64,000 nucleotides of DNA from an uncultured Pelagimonas sp. GTDB lineage: Bacteria; Pseudomonadota; Alphaproteobacteria; Rhodobacterales; Rhodobacteraceae. The translations under genes and the position numbers were made by a program. The notes under the pieces were generated by a model. It saw only the letters and a list, made by a program, of their open reading frames with translations. It was not told where the DNA came from and searched no databases. The stretch spans positions 247,564 through 311,563 of the forward strand of contig NZ_CANMKO010000006.1 in NCBI RefSeq assembly GCF_947498515.1, read 5' to 3'. Shown in pieces: positions 25,193 through 36,583 of this stretch; position 1 is the stretch's first letter; each line of letters opens with the position of its first letter.

Positions 25193-25981
25193 CTAAACCG
25201 TGGTGACCGCGGTCAAATGTGCGGCCAAGGCTTCGCTCACCGGTGCCGGGTGGCTAATGGGCAGCATATGCCCGGCCTCTTCTACCACCACTTCATGCGC
25301 CTGCGGAATCCGCGACATGAGATTGGCATGGATTTGCTCCATAACAGGCTGCGATTGACCGCCGCGCAAAAACGTCACCGGCATCGATAGGTTTTCGAGT
25401 CGACCCTGTGTCAACAAGCCACAGGAATCCTCCGTCAGGCTTGCCTCTGAGGCTGCGACCATCGGCATAAGACCAACAATCGCCTGTTGCGCCGATTTCG
25501 GTACGCTTTCCCACGACGCCCCACCACCCCAAGCGCCATAAAACGCAAGGGCCATGGCACTCCAATCTTCTGCGTCACGCGCCTCAAGGTAAGGGCGCAT
25601 GAGGTCTCGGTAGATCTCATAGGTCGGGGTATTTTTGGCGGCGGCAAACAACACCGGTTCGATCATCGTAAGCGACAGCACTTTGTCCGGGGCCTCAAGG
25701 GCAAGCCGCAAAGCCACCGTTGCCCCAAAACTATGTCCAACAAGGTGGCATGCATCACCTATCAACGGTCGAACGCCTTCGGTCACCGCATCATGAACGT
25801 CCCCTTGGCCATCCCAAGGCACAGACCGGCCATGACCGGGCATATCCGGGGCAAACCCTGTCACCCTATCCGCCAACGGGCCAACAACCGATTTCCACAC
25901 TCCGCCATGCGCGAGTGAGCAATGTACAAAAAGGGCCGTTTCCGGCCCCTTTCCAAACTGCGTAACGTTCAACTTGGTCAA
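25193..25981 (-). CDS. Alpha/beta hydrolase
   Basis: The 262-residue protein has the alpha/beta-hydrolase nucleophile elbow 'GHSFGA' (about 82-87), an oxyanion-type 'VHCSLAHGGVW' near 19-29, and a C-terminal catalytic His in 'EEAGHMLPISHP' (about 240). The substrate is unknown. The start ATG overlaps the stop of the upstream isomerase gene by 4 bases, so both belong to one transcript. Confidence 0.88.
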   Translation of the reverse strand: MTKLNVTQFGKGPETALFVHCSLAHGGVWKSVVGPLADRVTGFAPDMPGHGRSVPWDGQGDVHDAVTEGVRPLIGDACHLVGHSFGATVALRLALEAPDKVLSLTMIEPVLFAAAKNTPTYEIYRDLMRPYLEARDAEDWSAMALAFYGAWGGGASWESVPKSAQQAIVGLMPMVAASEASLTEDSCGLLTQGRLENLSMPVTFLRGGQSQPVMEQIHANLMSRIPQAHEVVVEEAGHMLPISHPAPVSEALAAHLTAVTTV

Positions 25982-26577
25982 AGATCGCCCGCCAAATGCG
26001 CGTCCAAATCATCGAGGCGGTCCTGACCCCAAAAGCGTTGATCCCCGTCTACGATAAAGAAGGGCGACCCAAAGACACCATTGTTCACCGCCTCTTCGAG
26101 GTTGCTGGCGTATGTTTCAGCGCCGGTTAGCAAACCACTATCGGCGAGCTTGGGGTCAAAACCAGCGGCCTCAAGGGCGGATTTCACCACCTCATCCGTG
26201 GCGATGTCTTTCTCCTCAACCCAACAGGCGCGGAAAATCCCTTGGACCAGCTTGCCCATATCACCACCACCAGCGTTTTGGGCCGCAATGATTGCATAAG
26301 AGGCCGGAGCGCCATTTGTTGGCCAAAAGGCCGGCTTGGGCGTCAACTCCATACCGGTCTTTTTCTTGGCCCGAAGCAGTTCTTGCATCCGATATTCCAT
26401 ACGGCTTGGATGACGATCCTTGGGCAATGTGCCACCCGTCCGCCCGAACAACTGACCAATATCCAGAGGTTTATAGGTGAGGCTGGCCCCGTGTTTAGCG
26501 GCGATTTCTTCGACTCTGGAACCGCAAAGATAGGCCCATGGGGACAGAGTCGTGAAATAGTAATCGATATGAGCCAA
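25978..26577 (-). CDS. 2-hydroxychromene-2-carboxylate isomerase family (DsbA/GST-kappa fold)
   Basis: The 199-residue protein resembles HCCA isomerases of the DsbA-like family: 'DYYFTTLSPWAYLCG' at 5-19 (a Ser in place of the DsbA CxxC), 'PLDIGQLFGRTGG' near 38 and 'GVFGSPFFIVDGDQRFWGQDRL' near the C-terminus. In aromatic degradation such enzymes isomerise glutathione-dependent intermediates, but many homologues have unknown substrates. It is divergent from prs and is co-translated with the alpha/beta hydrolase downstream. Confidence 0.9.
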   Translation of the reverse strand: MAHIDYYFTTLSPWAYLCGSRVEEIAAKHGASLTYKPLDIGQLFGRTGGTLPKDRHPSRMEYRMQELLRAKKKTGMELTPKPAFWPTNGAPASYAIIAAQNAGGGDMGKLVQGIFRACWVEEKDIATDEVVKSALEAAGFDPKLADSGLLTGAETYASNLEEAVNNGVFGSPFFIVDGDQRFWGQDRLDDLDAHLAGDL

Positions 26578-26671
26578 TGCTCTTCTCCTGATGGTGTTGC
26601 TGGTGTGAATGCTAAGCGCATGTTAAGGCGACCGCAACGTCACGAATCCGTCATCTTCCGGAGCCCCACTC

Positions 26672-27682
26672 ATGCCTACTGTCGTTGAACCCAAAATCAT
26701 CTCAGGCAATGCCAATCGCCCCTTGGGCGAGGCCGTTGCCCGCCGCATGTCGCTTTATCGCGGCATGAGCGTTAACCTAGTTGACGCGCGTATCGAACGC
26801 TTTAACGACGGCGAAGTTTTCGTCGAAGTGTTCGAAAACGTTCGCGGCGAAGACATGTACATCATGCAAAGCACGTCGAACCCAGCCAATGACAACCTGA
26901 TGGAGTTGTTGGTCATGGCTGATGCGCTGCGCCGCTCATCTGCTGCGCGGATCACTGCTGTGATGCCCTATTTCGGCTATGCCCGTCAGGATCGCCGCAC
27001 CAAGGCCCGCACGCCCATCACTGCCAAGCTCGTCGCCAATATGATCGCCGAAGCCGGGATCGAACGGGTTTTGACCATGGACCTGCACGCCGCGCAGATC
27101 CAGGGCTTTTTCGACATTCCAGTCGACAACCTCTATGCCTCGCCGATCTTCGCGCTCGACATCAAGAAACAGTTCGAAGGTCAGCTTGAGGACGTGATGG
27201 TGGTGTCACCAGACGTTGGCGGCGTGGCCCGTGCCCGTGAATTGGCCAAACGCATCAACGCCCCGCTGTCGATCGTTGATAAACGCCGCGAAAAACCCGG
27301 CGAGATCGCGGAAATGACCGTGATCGGCAACGTTGAAGGCAAGAAATGTATCATCGTTGATGACATGTGCGACACCGCCGGCACGCTTTGCAAAGCGGCT
27401 GAGGTGATCCTTGAGCACGGTGCCACCGAAGTGCACGCCTATATCTCGCACGGTGTGATGTCCGGCCCTGCGGTTGATCGCGTCACCAAATCAGTGCTCA
27501 AAACGCTGGTTCTAACCGATTCGATCCAACCAACCGATGCCATCAAAGGCGCTGCGAACATTCGCGTTCTGCCAACCGCACCGCTGTTTGCGCAATCGAT
27601 CCTGAATATTTGGAATGGCACCTCGGTGTCGTCGCTGTTTGAAACAGATGTGTTGGGGCCGATCTACGAAGGTATCTTGTAA
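26672..27682 (+). CDS. prs: Ribose-phosphate pyrophosphokinase
   Basis: Prs makes PRPP from ribose-5-phosphate and ATP for nucleotide, histidine and tryptophan synthesis. The 336-residue protein has '[16 protein letters not shown]' (about 43-58), the ATP-site '[18 protein letters not shown]' (about 101-118), '[12 protein letters not shown]' (about 137-148) and the PRPP loop '[14 protein letters not shown]' (about 227-240). The ATG has a GGAG site 8 bases upstream. A strong intrinsic terminator follows 53 bases after the stop. Confidence 0.96.
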   Translation: MPTVVEPKIISGNANRPLGEAVARRMSLYRGMSVNLVDARIERFNDGEVFVEVFENVRGEDMYIMQSTSNPANDNLMELLVMADALRRSSAARITAVMPYFGYARQDRRTKARTPITAKLVANMIAEAGIERVLTMDLHAAQIQGFFDIPVDNLYASPIFALDIKKQFEGQLEDVMVVSPDVGGVARARELAKRINAPLSIVDKRREKPGEIAEMTVIGNVEGKKCIIVDDMCDTAGTLCKAAEVILEHGATEVHAYISHGVMSGPAVDRVTKSVLKTLVLTDSIQPTDAIKGAANIRVLPTAPLFAQSILNIWNGTSVSSLFETDVLGPIYEGIL

Positions 27683-27735
27683 GATTTGACCGAGGTCATG
27701 GCCTAAATCGCCGGACCTGACACAGTACAAAGACC

Positions 27736-27763
27736 GGCGCGCCACTTGCGGCGCGCCTTTTTT
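27736..27763 (+). terminator. Intrinsic terminator after prs
   Basis: An 8-bp GC-only stem GGCGCGCC (27736-27743 and 27750-27757) with a six-base loop is followed by six T residues (27758-27763). This is a textbook Rho-independent terminator for prs. The Shine-Dalgarno sequence of the next gene starts only three bases after the T tract. Confidence 0.92.
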
Positions 27764-27776
27764 GTTGGAGGTCGAC

Positions 27777-28286
27777 ATGAAACCTACCATTGCCGCCATG
27801 TTCGGATTTGCTGTGGTGCTTGGAGCAAGCATCGGCCACGCCCAACAGATCGATCCTCATGCCTTGTATGAAAGCAAATGCGGAACCTGCCACGTTCCCC
27901 ATGCCGGAGAGTTTGTAGGTCAAAGCGTTATGGTCGATGGGACAGAGTTGATCGGAAAATCAACGCAAATTCCGGTGCGCACGTTCCTGCAAACCGGTCA
28001 CGGGCGATTGTCAGACAGCGAAATCGACACAATGATGGATCACTTGGAGACCATCCAAGACAGCGGCCAGCTTTTCATTCGCAAATGCACAATTTGCCAC
28101 GGACGCGCCGTTGTGTTGTCTGAGCTGAACCTGATCATGAAGGATGGCGAACCTTGGGGCCGCTACACAGGCCGCAAGATCGAAGACTTTCTACAGGATC
28201 ACGGCCGTCTGACCCAAGACGAGATTCCGATCATCATGGGGGCGTTTGTGCGTCAACTCGTTCCTGCCGACGGCGTCGAAAACTAG
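27777..28286 (+). CDS. Periplasmic diheme cytochrome c
   Basis: The 169-residue protein has a signal peptide (cut near residue 22, after 'GHA') and two heme-binding CxxCH motifs: 'CGTCH' at 35-39 and 'CTICH' at 104-108. Possible axial Met ligands are Met86/87 and Met154. Two tandem domains of about 70 residues each are probable. I chose ATG 27777 with a GGAGG site (27767-27771); an in-frame start 15 bases earlier falls in the terminator T tract. The role (electron donor or sensor) is unknown; no partner reductase is adjacent. Confidence 0.9.
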   Translation: MKPTIAAMFGFAVVLGASIGHAQQIDPHALYESKCGTCHVPHAGEFVGQSVMVDGTELIGKSTQIPVRTFLQTGHGRLSDSEIDTMMDHLETIQDSGQLFIRKCTICHGRAVVLSELNLIMKDGEPWGRYTGRKIEDFLQDHGRLTQDEIPIIMGAFVRQLVPADGVEN

Positions 28287-28288
28287 GT

Positions 28289-28639
28289 TTAATACAGTTC
28301 CCAATCATCATCCGACGCCACTTCACCAATCGCGGTCCAGCTCATGCGGACACGGGCGACGCGTGTATCAGACCAGGTGCGAAACACCAGGTCACAGCCC
28401 TTTTCGGTGATCTTGTCGGCGGTGATGTCGGCGCGCACATTGGCCCCTTGATCCATGTCCCACAGGGACAAGGTGACCTGAACGGTAGGAATGCTGCGAA
28501 ACGGCTCCGAGAACTTGACCTTTTTGCGCCGCTCACGAGAGCCGTGGCCAGTCCACATGTCGCCACCCGATGCGAAATCGGAAAAGACTTCTTCGTTGCC
28601 TTGATCCACCCCGATGAGTGAGCCCACATATTTGCGCAT
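28289..28639 (-). CDS. H-type lectin domain protein
   Basis: The 116-residue protein matches the H-type lectin domain pattern known from Helix pomatia agglutinin and discoidin-like proteins: 'KVKFSEPFRSIPTVQVTLSLWDMD' (about 41-64 in part), then 'NVRADITADKITEKGCDLVFRTWSDTRVARVRMSWTAIG' pieces ending 'TWSDT...VSW-like AIG'. The fold is a small beta sandwich that binds N-acetylgalactosamine in eukaryotic members. There is no signal peptide, so export would need another route. Cys at about residue 82 could bridge subunits. It is convergent with the cytochrome gene, 2 bases apart, and divergent from the helicase. Confidence 0.85.
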   Translation of the reverse strand: MRKYVGSLIGVDQGNEEVFSDFASGGDMWTGHGSRERRKKVKFSEPFRSIPTVQVTLSLWDMDQGANVRADITADKITEKGCDLVFRTWSDTRVARVRMSWTAIGEVASDDDWELY

Positions 28640-28838
28640 AGTCGTTCTCTTACGTTACTGCCGGGGCGTCCGCCTTTCCCGTCAAACGGGTATATCGCCC
28701 TTCGCCCCTAAAAGGGAATGCCAAAGAGTGGTTTCAAAAGCGTTGCCATTCACCTTGTGGCGCTTTTGGCATATACATCTTGGCCTTTGCGCTATATAGG
28801 CCAGCCCTTAGCCCCCTCCTCCGCTGAAAGATTCCCTG

Positions 28839-30974
28839 ATGATTGCCCCATTGCAAGATGCCTTAACCGAACGCGGTTACGACACCCTGACAGACGTTCA
28901 AACCGCCTGTTCCAACCCTGACCTCGAAGGCAAAGATCTGCTCGTCTCTGCCCAAACCGGATCGGGTAAGACTGTCGGCTTTGGTTTGGCGATTGCGCCA
29001 ACTCTGCTGGGTGATGCTGTGCATATGGGCCGCGCCGAAGCGCCGGTTGCTTTGGTCATAGCACCAACCCGCGAACTGGCCCTTCAGGTTAAGCGTGAGT
29101 TGACATGGCTCTATGCCAAAACCGGTGCCTGGATCGCGTCCTGTGTTGGGGGCATGGATATGCGCGAGGAACGCCGGGCACTGTCACGCGGGGCACATAT
29201 TGTTGTCGGCACACCGGGGCGTTTGCGCGACCACATTGAACGTGGGTCGTTGCAGATGGACCAACTCAAAGCGGTGGTGCTAGACGAAGCGGACGAGATG
29301 CTCGACCTTGGGTTTCGCGAAGATCTGGAATTCATGCTGGGCGAAGCCCCGGAAGATCGTCGCACCTTGATGTTCTCGGCCACCGTGTCGCCGATGATTG
29401 CCAAGCTGGCCAAGAACTTCCAAAACGATGCGGAACGCATTTCCACCGTATCCGGCAAAGAACAGCACGCCGATATTACTTATCAAGCTGTCCGCGTGGC
29501 CCAGCAGGACGCGGAACATGGCATTATCAATATTCTGCGCTACCACGAAGCTGAAAAAGCTATCGTATTCGCCAACACCCGCGCCGCAGTCAACCGTCTG
29601 ACCGCGCGCTTTTCCAACCGTGGTTTCGCGGTTGTGAGCCTCTCTGGTGAGTTGTCCCAGAATGAACGGACACACGCGCTCCAAGCGATGCGGGATGGTC
29701 GTGCACGCGTCTGTGTGGCCACGGACGTTGCGGCGCGTGGTATTGATTTGCCCAAACTGGAGCTGGTCATCCACGCCGACCTTCCTACCAACACCGAAGC
29801 CTTGCTGCACCGGTCCGGTCGGACGGGCCGTGCCGGTCAAAAAGGGATCTCGGCGCTTGTTGTAACCCCAAAGATCGCCAAAAAAGCCGAACGCCTGTTG
29901 AAATGGGCTAAGCTCAAGGCCGAATGGGTCGAAGCCCCAAGTGCCGAAGAGATCATGCGCAAAGACGAAGAGCGTCTTTTGACCGATCCAGTTTGGACCG
30001 AAGAGACTTCGGACGAGCAAAAAGAATTTTCGGCCAAGCTGCTTGAACTTCATACACCTGAAACCATCGCCGCCGCTTATCTGAAGCTATACCAATCGCG
30101 CAAATCGGCCCCAGAGGAATTGGCCGACCCCAATTCACGACCCGAGCGTAAGGAACGCAAAGAGCGAGCGCCATTTGGACCCTCGACGTGGTTCTCGGTT
30201 TCCGCCGGGCGCAAGGATCGTGCCGAGGCACGTTGGTTGTTGCCTTTGGTCTGTCGCGCTGGTGACATCACCAAGGATTCGATTGGCGCGATCCGCGTTC
30301 AAGAGAAAGAGACCTTTGTTGAATTGGCGCAACCTGCGGTGGCCGGTTTCCTAGATAAAGTTGGCGATGGTGGTGAACTTGAAGAAGGCATGACCATCCG
30401 CAAGCTCGACAAGGCACCTGACCTTGAGCGGGGCGGGCCACGCGGGCCAAAACCGGGCGGTGGCAAGCCCTTCCGAGGCCGCGATGATTCAGCGCCGCGG
30501 GGCGAGTATAAAGGCAAGCCAAAGCGCGATTTCGACGATCGCAAGCCAAAGTCCGACTACAAACCGCGCCGCGAAGACGACAAGCCGCGCGAGAAGCCTC
30601 ACGTCAAGAAAAGCGGCAAAGCGGTTTGGGGTGGCGACGCGCAGGCGGCTGAGGCCGAGTTCCGCAAGCCACGCGAGCGTAACGATGACGCAGAGAAGCC
30701 TGCGAGCAAGGGGCCTCGGAAAGAGGGTGGTAAACCCTTTGTCAAATCCGATCGTAAACCCGATGGCAAACGGCCGGGCAAGCCCGGCGGTAAACCTGGC
30801 GACAAGCCATTTTCCAAAGGGCCAGGCGGAAAGCCCGGTGGCAAGCCATTTGCCAAGGGTCCCGGTGGAAAACCAAGCGGTAAACCTAAGGGCAAACCCG
30901 GTGCGGCATCATCCAGCAAGCGCCTAGGCCCGCCCCGCAAGGGTGGCGACGCACGCCCAACGCGCAAGAAGTAA
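28839..30974 (+). CDS. DEAD-box ATP-dependent RNA helicase with DbpA-like domain and basic repeat tail
   Basis: The 711-residue protein has the helicase core with Q-motif region, P-loop 'AQTGSGKT' (about 38-45), 'PTREL', 'TPGRL', 'DEADEMLD' (about 150), 'SAT' and 'RSGRTGRAGQ' (about 327-336). A segment at about 446-520 ('FGPSTWFSVSAGRKDRAEARW') resembles the DbpA-type RNA-binding domain. From about 530 to the end the protein is a low-complexity Lys/Gly/Pro/Asp tail with repeated 'GPGGKPGGKPF' units (about 645-700). Such tails bind RNA and can drive condensation. A role in ribosome assembly or cold adaptation is likely but not proven. The gene is monocistronic. Confidence 0.93.
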   Translation: MIAPLQDALTERGYDTLTDVQTACSNPDLEGKDLLVSAQTGSGKTVGFGLAIAPTLLGDAVHMGRAEAPVALVIAPTRELALQVKRELTWLYAKTGAWIASCVGGMDMREERRALSRGAHIVVGTPGRLRDHIERGSLQMDQLKAVVLDEADEMLDLGFREDLEFMLGEAPEDRRTLMFSATVSPMIAKLAKNFQNDAERISTVSGKEQHADITYQAVRVAQQDAEHGIINILRYHEAEKAIVFANTRAAVNRLTARFSNRGFAVVSLSGELSQNERTHALQAMRDGRARVCVATDVAARGIDLPKLELVIHADLPTNTEALLHRSGRTGRAGQKGISALVVTPKIAKKAERLLKWAKLKAEWVEAPSAEEIMRKDEERLLTDPVWTEETSDEQKEFSAKLLELHTPETIAAAYLKLYQSRKSAPEELADPNSRPERKERKERAPFGPSTWFSVSAGRKDRAEARWLLPLVCRAGDITKDSIGAIRVQEKETFVELAQPAVAGFLDKVGDGGELEEGMTIRKLDKAPDLERGGPRGPKPGGGKPFRGRDDSAPRGEYKGKPKRDFDDRKPKSDYKPRREDDKPREKPHVKKSGKAVWGGDAQAAEAEFRKPRERNDDAEKPASKGPRKEGGKPFVKSDRKPDGKRPGKPGGKPGDKPFSKGPGGKPGGKPFAKGPGGKPSGKPKGKPGAASSSKRLGPPRKGGDARPTRKK

Positions 30975-31068
30975 GGCGTGGGAGCGAGGGGCCGGCCCCT
31001 CGCACACCCTTGAGTTTACTTGGCGAGATGACAGGGCAACGCCTTTGATTTAAACAGTTTCGAACAAG

Positions 31069-31105
31069 AAAAAGCCCCGGCCGCATCTCTGCGCCGGGGC
31101 TTTTT
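31069..31105. terminator. Bidirectional intrinsic terminator between helicase and ATP synthase genes
   Basis: Arms AAAAAGCCCCGG (31069-31080) and CCGGGGCTTTTT (31094-31105) pair over 12 bp around a 13-base loop that can itself pair for 3 bp. The A and T runs on opposite sides make it work in both directions, ending the helicase transcript and the atpHAGDC transcript. Confidence 0.92.
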
Positions 31106-31128
31106 GTATCTATGCTGTGTCGCGCTCT

Positions 31129-31551
31129 TTACAAAGAGGCGGCTTTCGCTGTCAGGCCAACGGCACCAGCAATCGCAACCATGTCGTTCAGCAGCTTGGC
31201 TGCGTCATCCACGGAAGCACCGGCTTCTTTGGTCTGGGTATAGACGGCCTGGGCCTCATCTACCAATGCGTCATAGGTTGCCTGATCAACGTCGCCCTTA
31301 GGCAGCGCCTTTTCAGCCAATACCGACAGGCTTTCACCGATTTCGGCAAAGCCACCAGTGACCACAAATTCCTGAACGCCTTTGTCAGTGTCCACAGTCA
31401 GGACGCCGGGGCGCAGGGTGGTGATCAGCGGAGCGTGGTTCGGCATCGCGGTCAGGTCGCCATCGGCACCTGGGATCTGCACCGAGGTGACCTGCGCAGT
31501 GAGCAGGCTACGTTCGGGGCTAACCAGATCGAATTGCATCGTGTCTGCCAT
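31129..31551 (-). CDS. atpC: ATP synthase F1 epsilon subunit
   Basis: The 140-residue epsilon subunit has the N-terminal beta-sandwich typical of AtpC ('[24 protein letters not shown]' region, '[21 protein letters not shown]' near 32-52) and a short helical C-terminus that can regulate rotation. It is the last gene of the atpHAGDC operon, 55 bases after atpD, just before the shared terminator. Confidence 0.96.
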   Translation of the reverse strand: MADTMQFDLVSPERSLLTAQVTSVQIPGADGDLTAMPNHAPLITTLRPGVLTVDTDKGVQEFVVTGGFAEIGESLSVLAEKALPKGDVDQATYDALVDEAQAVYTQTKEAGASVDDAAKLLNDMVAIAGAVGLTAKAASL

Positions 31552-31606
31552 GTGTAACTCCTTTCATGCCGGGGAAGCAGCGGGTGCTTCCCCAAACAAG
31601 ACTAGA

Positions 31607-33926
<2,320 letters not shown>

Positions 33927-33938
33927 CTGCTCTCCTCC

Positions 33939-35477
33939 TTACGAGAAGTCAGCGGCGAAAGCATCCAGCGCAGCTTTGACCTTGTCTGCAAGCTCACCTT
34001 TAACCTTGCGGTCATTGTCGGTGATGTCAGCCAGCAAATCAGCGTGCTTGCCGCGCAGATGCGTCAGCAGACCAGCTTCGTAACGGCCAACGTCGCTTAC
34101 GTCCACTTTGTCCAGGTAACCATTGGTACCGGCATAAATGGTGCAGACGATTTCAGCATTGGTCAGCGGCGAGTACTGGGCTTGCTTCATCAGCTCGGTC
34201 AGACGCGCACCACGTGCCAGCAGCTGCTGGGTTGCGGCGTCAAGGTCGGAACCAAACTGCGCAAAGGCAGCCATTTCGCGGTACTGAGCCAGCGAGAGCT
34301 TAACAGGGCCAGCAACCGAAGACATCGCTTTGGTCTGAGCCGAGGAGCCAACACGCGAAACCGACAGACCGGTGTTCACAGCAGGACGGATACCTTGGTA
34401 GAACAGTTCGGTTTCCAAGAATATCTGACCGTCGGTGATCGAAATCACGTTGGTTGGAATAAACGCGGAAACGTCACCACCTTGGGTTTCAATGATCGGC
34501 AGAGCGGTCAAAGAACCGGAACCGTTGTCTTCGTTCAGCTTGGCCGAACGTTCCAGCAGGCGCGAGTGGAGATAGAAAACGTCACCAGGATAGGCTTCAC
34601 GTCCGGGTGGGCGACGCAGAAGCAGCGACATCTGACGATAAGACACAGCCTGCTTGGAGAGATCATCATAGATGATCAGCGCGTGGCGGCCATTGTCACG
34701 GAAGTGCTCGGCCATCGCGGTCGCGGCGTATGGTGCCAAGAACTGCATTGGTGCGGGGTCGGAAGCGGTCGCAGCAACAACGATCGAGTAGTCAATCGCG
34801 CCGGATTCTTCCAGCTTTTTCACCAGCTGAGCAACAGTCGAACGTTTCTGACCAACGGCAACATAGATGCAGTACAGCTTCTTGTTTTCGTCGTCGCCAG
34901 CAGCGTCGTTGTAGGATTTCTGGTTCAGGATCGCGTCCAGAGCAACGGCGGTTTTACCGGTCTGACGGTCACCAATGATCAGCTCACGCTGGCCACGGCC
35001 AATTGGGATCATCGCGTCAACGGCTTTGAGGCCAGTCGCCATCGGTTCGTGAACCGATTTACGTGGGATGATGCCTGGGGCTTTCTGGTCCGCGATGCGG
35101 CGCTCAGATGTTTTGATCGGACCTTTGCCATCGATCGGGTTACCCAGACCGTCAACAACGCGACCCAGAAGTTCGTCACCGGCGGGAACGTCCACAATGG
35201 ACTTCGTACGCTTAACAGTGTCGCCTTCTTTGATGTCACGGTCGGACCCGAAGATAACGATACCGACATTGTCGGTTTCGAGGTTCAGGGCCATGCCCAT
35301 GATACCACCGGGGAATTCGACCATTTCACCGGCCTGGATGTTGTCCAGACCGTGGACACGGGCAATACCGTCCCCCACGGAAAGCACACGACCAACCTCA
35401 GCAACTTCGGCATCTTGGCCAAAGTTCTTGATCTGGTCCTTTAGGATCGCAGAAATTTCTGCTGCTTGGATACCCAT
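33939..35477 (-). CDS. atpA: ATP synthase F1 alpha subunit
   Basis: The 512-residue subunit has the P-loop '[13 protein letters not shown]' (about 169-181), '[41 protein letters not shown]' pieces in the middle and the C-terminal domain with '[17 protein letters not shown]'. It forms non-catalytic nucleotide sites and part of the catalytic interface with beta. Its ATG follows the atpH stop with no gap. Confidence 0.98.
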   Translation of the reverse strand: MGIQAAEISAILKDQIKNFGQDAEVAEVGRVLSVGDGIARVHGLDNIQAGEMVEFPGGIMGMALNLETDNVGIVIFGSDRDIKEGDTVKRTKSIVDVPAGDELLGRVVDGLGNPIDGKGPIKTSERRIADQKAPGIIPRKSVHEPMATGLKAVDAMIPIGRGQRELIIGDRQTGKTAVALDAILNQKSYNDAAGDDENKKLYCIYVAVGQKRSTVAQLVKKLEESGAIDYSIVVAATASDPAPMQFLAPYAATAMAEHFRDNGRHALIIYDDLSKQAVSYRQMSLLLRRPPGREAYPGDVFYLHSRLLERSAKLNEDNGSGSLTALPIIETQGGDVSAFIPTNVISITDGQIFLETELFYQGIRPAVNTGLSVSRVGSSAQTKAMSSVAGPVKLSLAQYREMAAFAQFGSDLDAATQQLLARGARLTELMKQAQYSPLTNAEIVCTIYAGTNGYLDKVDVSDVGRYEAGLLTHLRGKHADLLADITDNDRKVKGELADKVKAALDAFAADFS

Positions 35478-36038
35478 TTATCCGACCTCTTTCATTGCAT
35501 TCTGGAGGGAGTTGAGCTTGGAGCGGATCGACGTGTCGATCATCTTCGAGCCCACCTTAACGACAAGACCGCCAATGAGGCTTTCATCGACGGTCGCATT
35601 GATTTTGACGTCTTTGCCAACGGAGGCTTTGAGCGTCTCGGCGAGTTTGACTGCCTGAGCATCGCTCAGCGCGGTGGCTGATGCGACGTCTGCGGTCACT
35701 TCGCCTTTTTCTTCTGCCAGCATATCGCGCAGAACGGCGATCAGCTGAGGCAGAACAAACAAACGGCGCTTTTCAGCCATCAGGCCCAGCGCGTTGGTGA
35801 CGGCCGGGATAAGGCCCATCTTATTGGCAATTGCCGACACCGCCTGCCCTTGCTCTTCACGGCTGAAAACCGGCGACGAAATCAATTCGCGCAGGTCGGC
35901 GCTGTCATCCAGCGCAGCCGAAAGATCATCAAGGTTGGCTTCGAGCTTGGGGAGATTCTTATTCTCCTGAACAATCTCGAAGATGGCGGTGGCATAGCGC
36001 ACGGCGATGCCGGAGGAAATCGATGCAGATTCTGACAC
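35478..36038 (-). CDS. atpH: ATP synthase F1 delta subunit
   Basis: The 186-residue delta subunit joins F1 to the peripheral stalk. The sequence '[17 protein letters not shown]' at the N-terminus and '[27 protein letters not shown]' near the C-terminus are typical. The open frame runs 28 codons further up, but I place the start at GTG 36038: the resulting protein begins (M)SESASISSG, matches the family length, and the codon has an AGGG site 5 bases upstream. It is the first gene of the operon; F0 genes are not in the window, as expected for Rhodobacterales, which encode them elsewhere. Confidence 0.93.
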   Translation of the reverse strand: MSESASISSGIAVRYATAIFEIVQENKNLPKLEANLDDLSAALDDSADLRELISSPVFSREEQGQAVSAIANKMGLIPAVTNALGLMAEKRRLFVLPQLIAVLRDMLAEEKGEVTADVASATALSDAQAVKLAETLKASVGKDVKINATVDESLIGGLVVKVGSKMIDTSIRSKLNSLQNAMKEVG

Positions 36039-36141
36039 GTCCACCCTTTCGATATTCAGCCCCCGTGACGCGACGGGGATCCGGCGCATCCGAGGGCAAG
36101 TCGAACTCTTGAAATGCTCCAAGAGACATAAATCGACGCGG

Positions 36142-36169
36142 ATGTAACAGAGCTATTCGCACCTAGCAA
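36142..36169 (-). promoter_or_regulatory. Possible promoter of the atp operon
   Basis: On the minus strand a TTGCTA box (complement of 36164-36169) and a TTACAT box (complement of 36142-36147) are spaced by 16 bases, about 100 bases upstream of the atpH start. A small TAGCA-ACA-TGCTA dyad overlaps the upstream box. This is a weak match found by eye. Confidence 0.3.
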
Positions 36170-36583
36170 CATGCTAAGGCAATTTTAACTTTAGGGCTAA
36201 ACCCATGCAAAACAGGCACTTGGGTAAAAGTGCGACTTTGTGCGCGCCTTCAAGATGCATCTATTTTCGATATTTTTGAGAGAATCCCCCCTTTGCCCCC
36301 TCGAAAACCAGTTTTTTATACCTAGGCAAAACGCTTCACGACAATGACGACGGGAAACAATAACCGGTATTTCGCTAGTATTGCCTCCACAGACGCCAAG
36401 TAACGTCACACCCCTTGAAAACTTGGGTGAAAACAGGAATAAGTCCGCATAGCTTGTGTTTTCACAACTTACTCTCGTCAAAACGGCAATTGATGACGTG
36501 AGGCTGGGATAGTGCAGATTGCGCACGAACCGATACACCGCCGTTCTGTGACGTGATTTGGAATTTGGTAAAGGGCGATTTCG
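36170..36583. other. Divergent intergenic region between the atp operon and the RTX genes
   Basis: About 400 bases without a credible gene. The stretch is richer in A+T than the flanking genes, with several T and A runs. Small ORFs here have no ribosome sites. The RTX gene's ribosome site (AAAGGG, 8 bases before ATG 36584) lies at its right end. I see no clear terminator, riboswitch or repeat. Confidence 0.4.
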
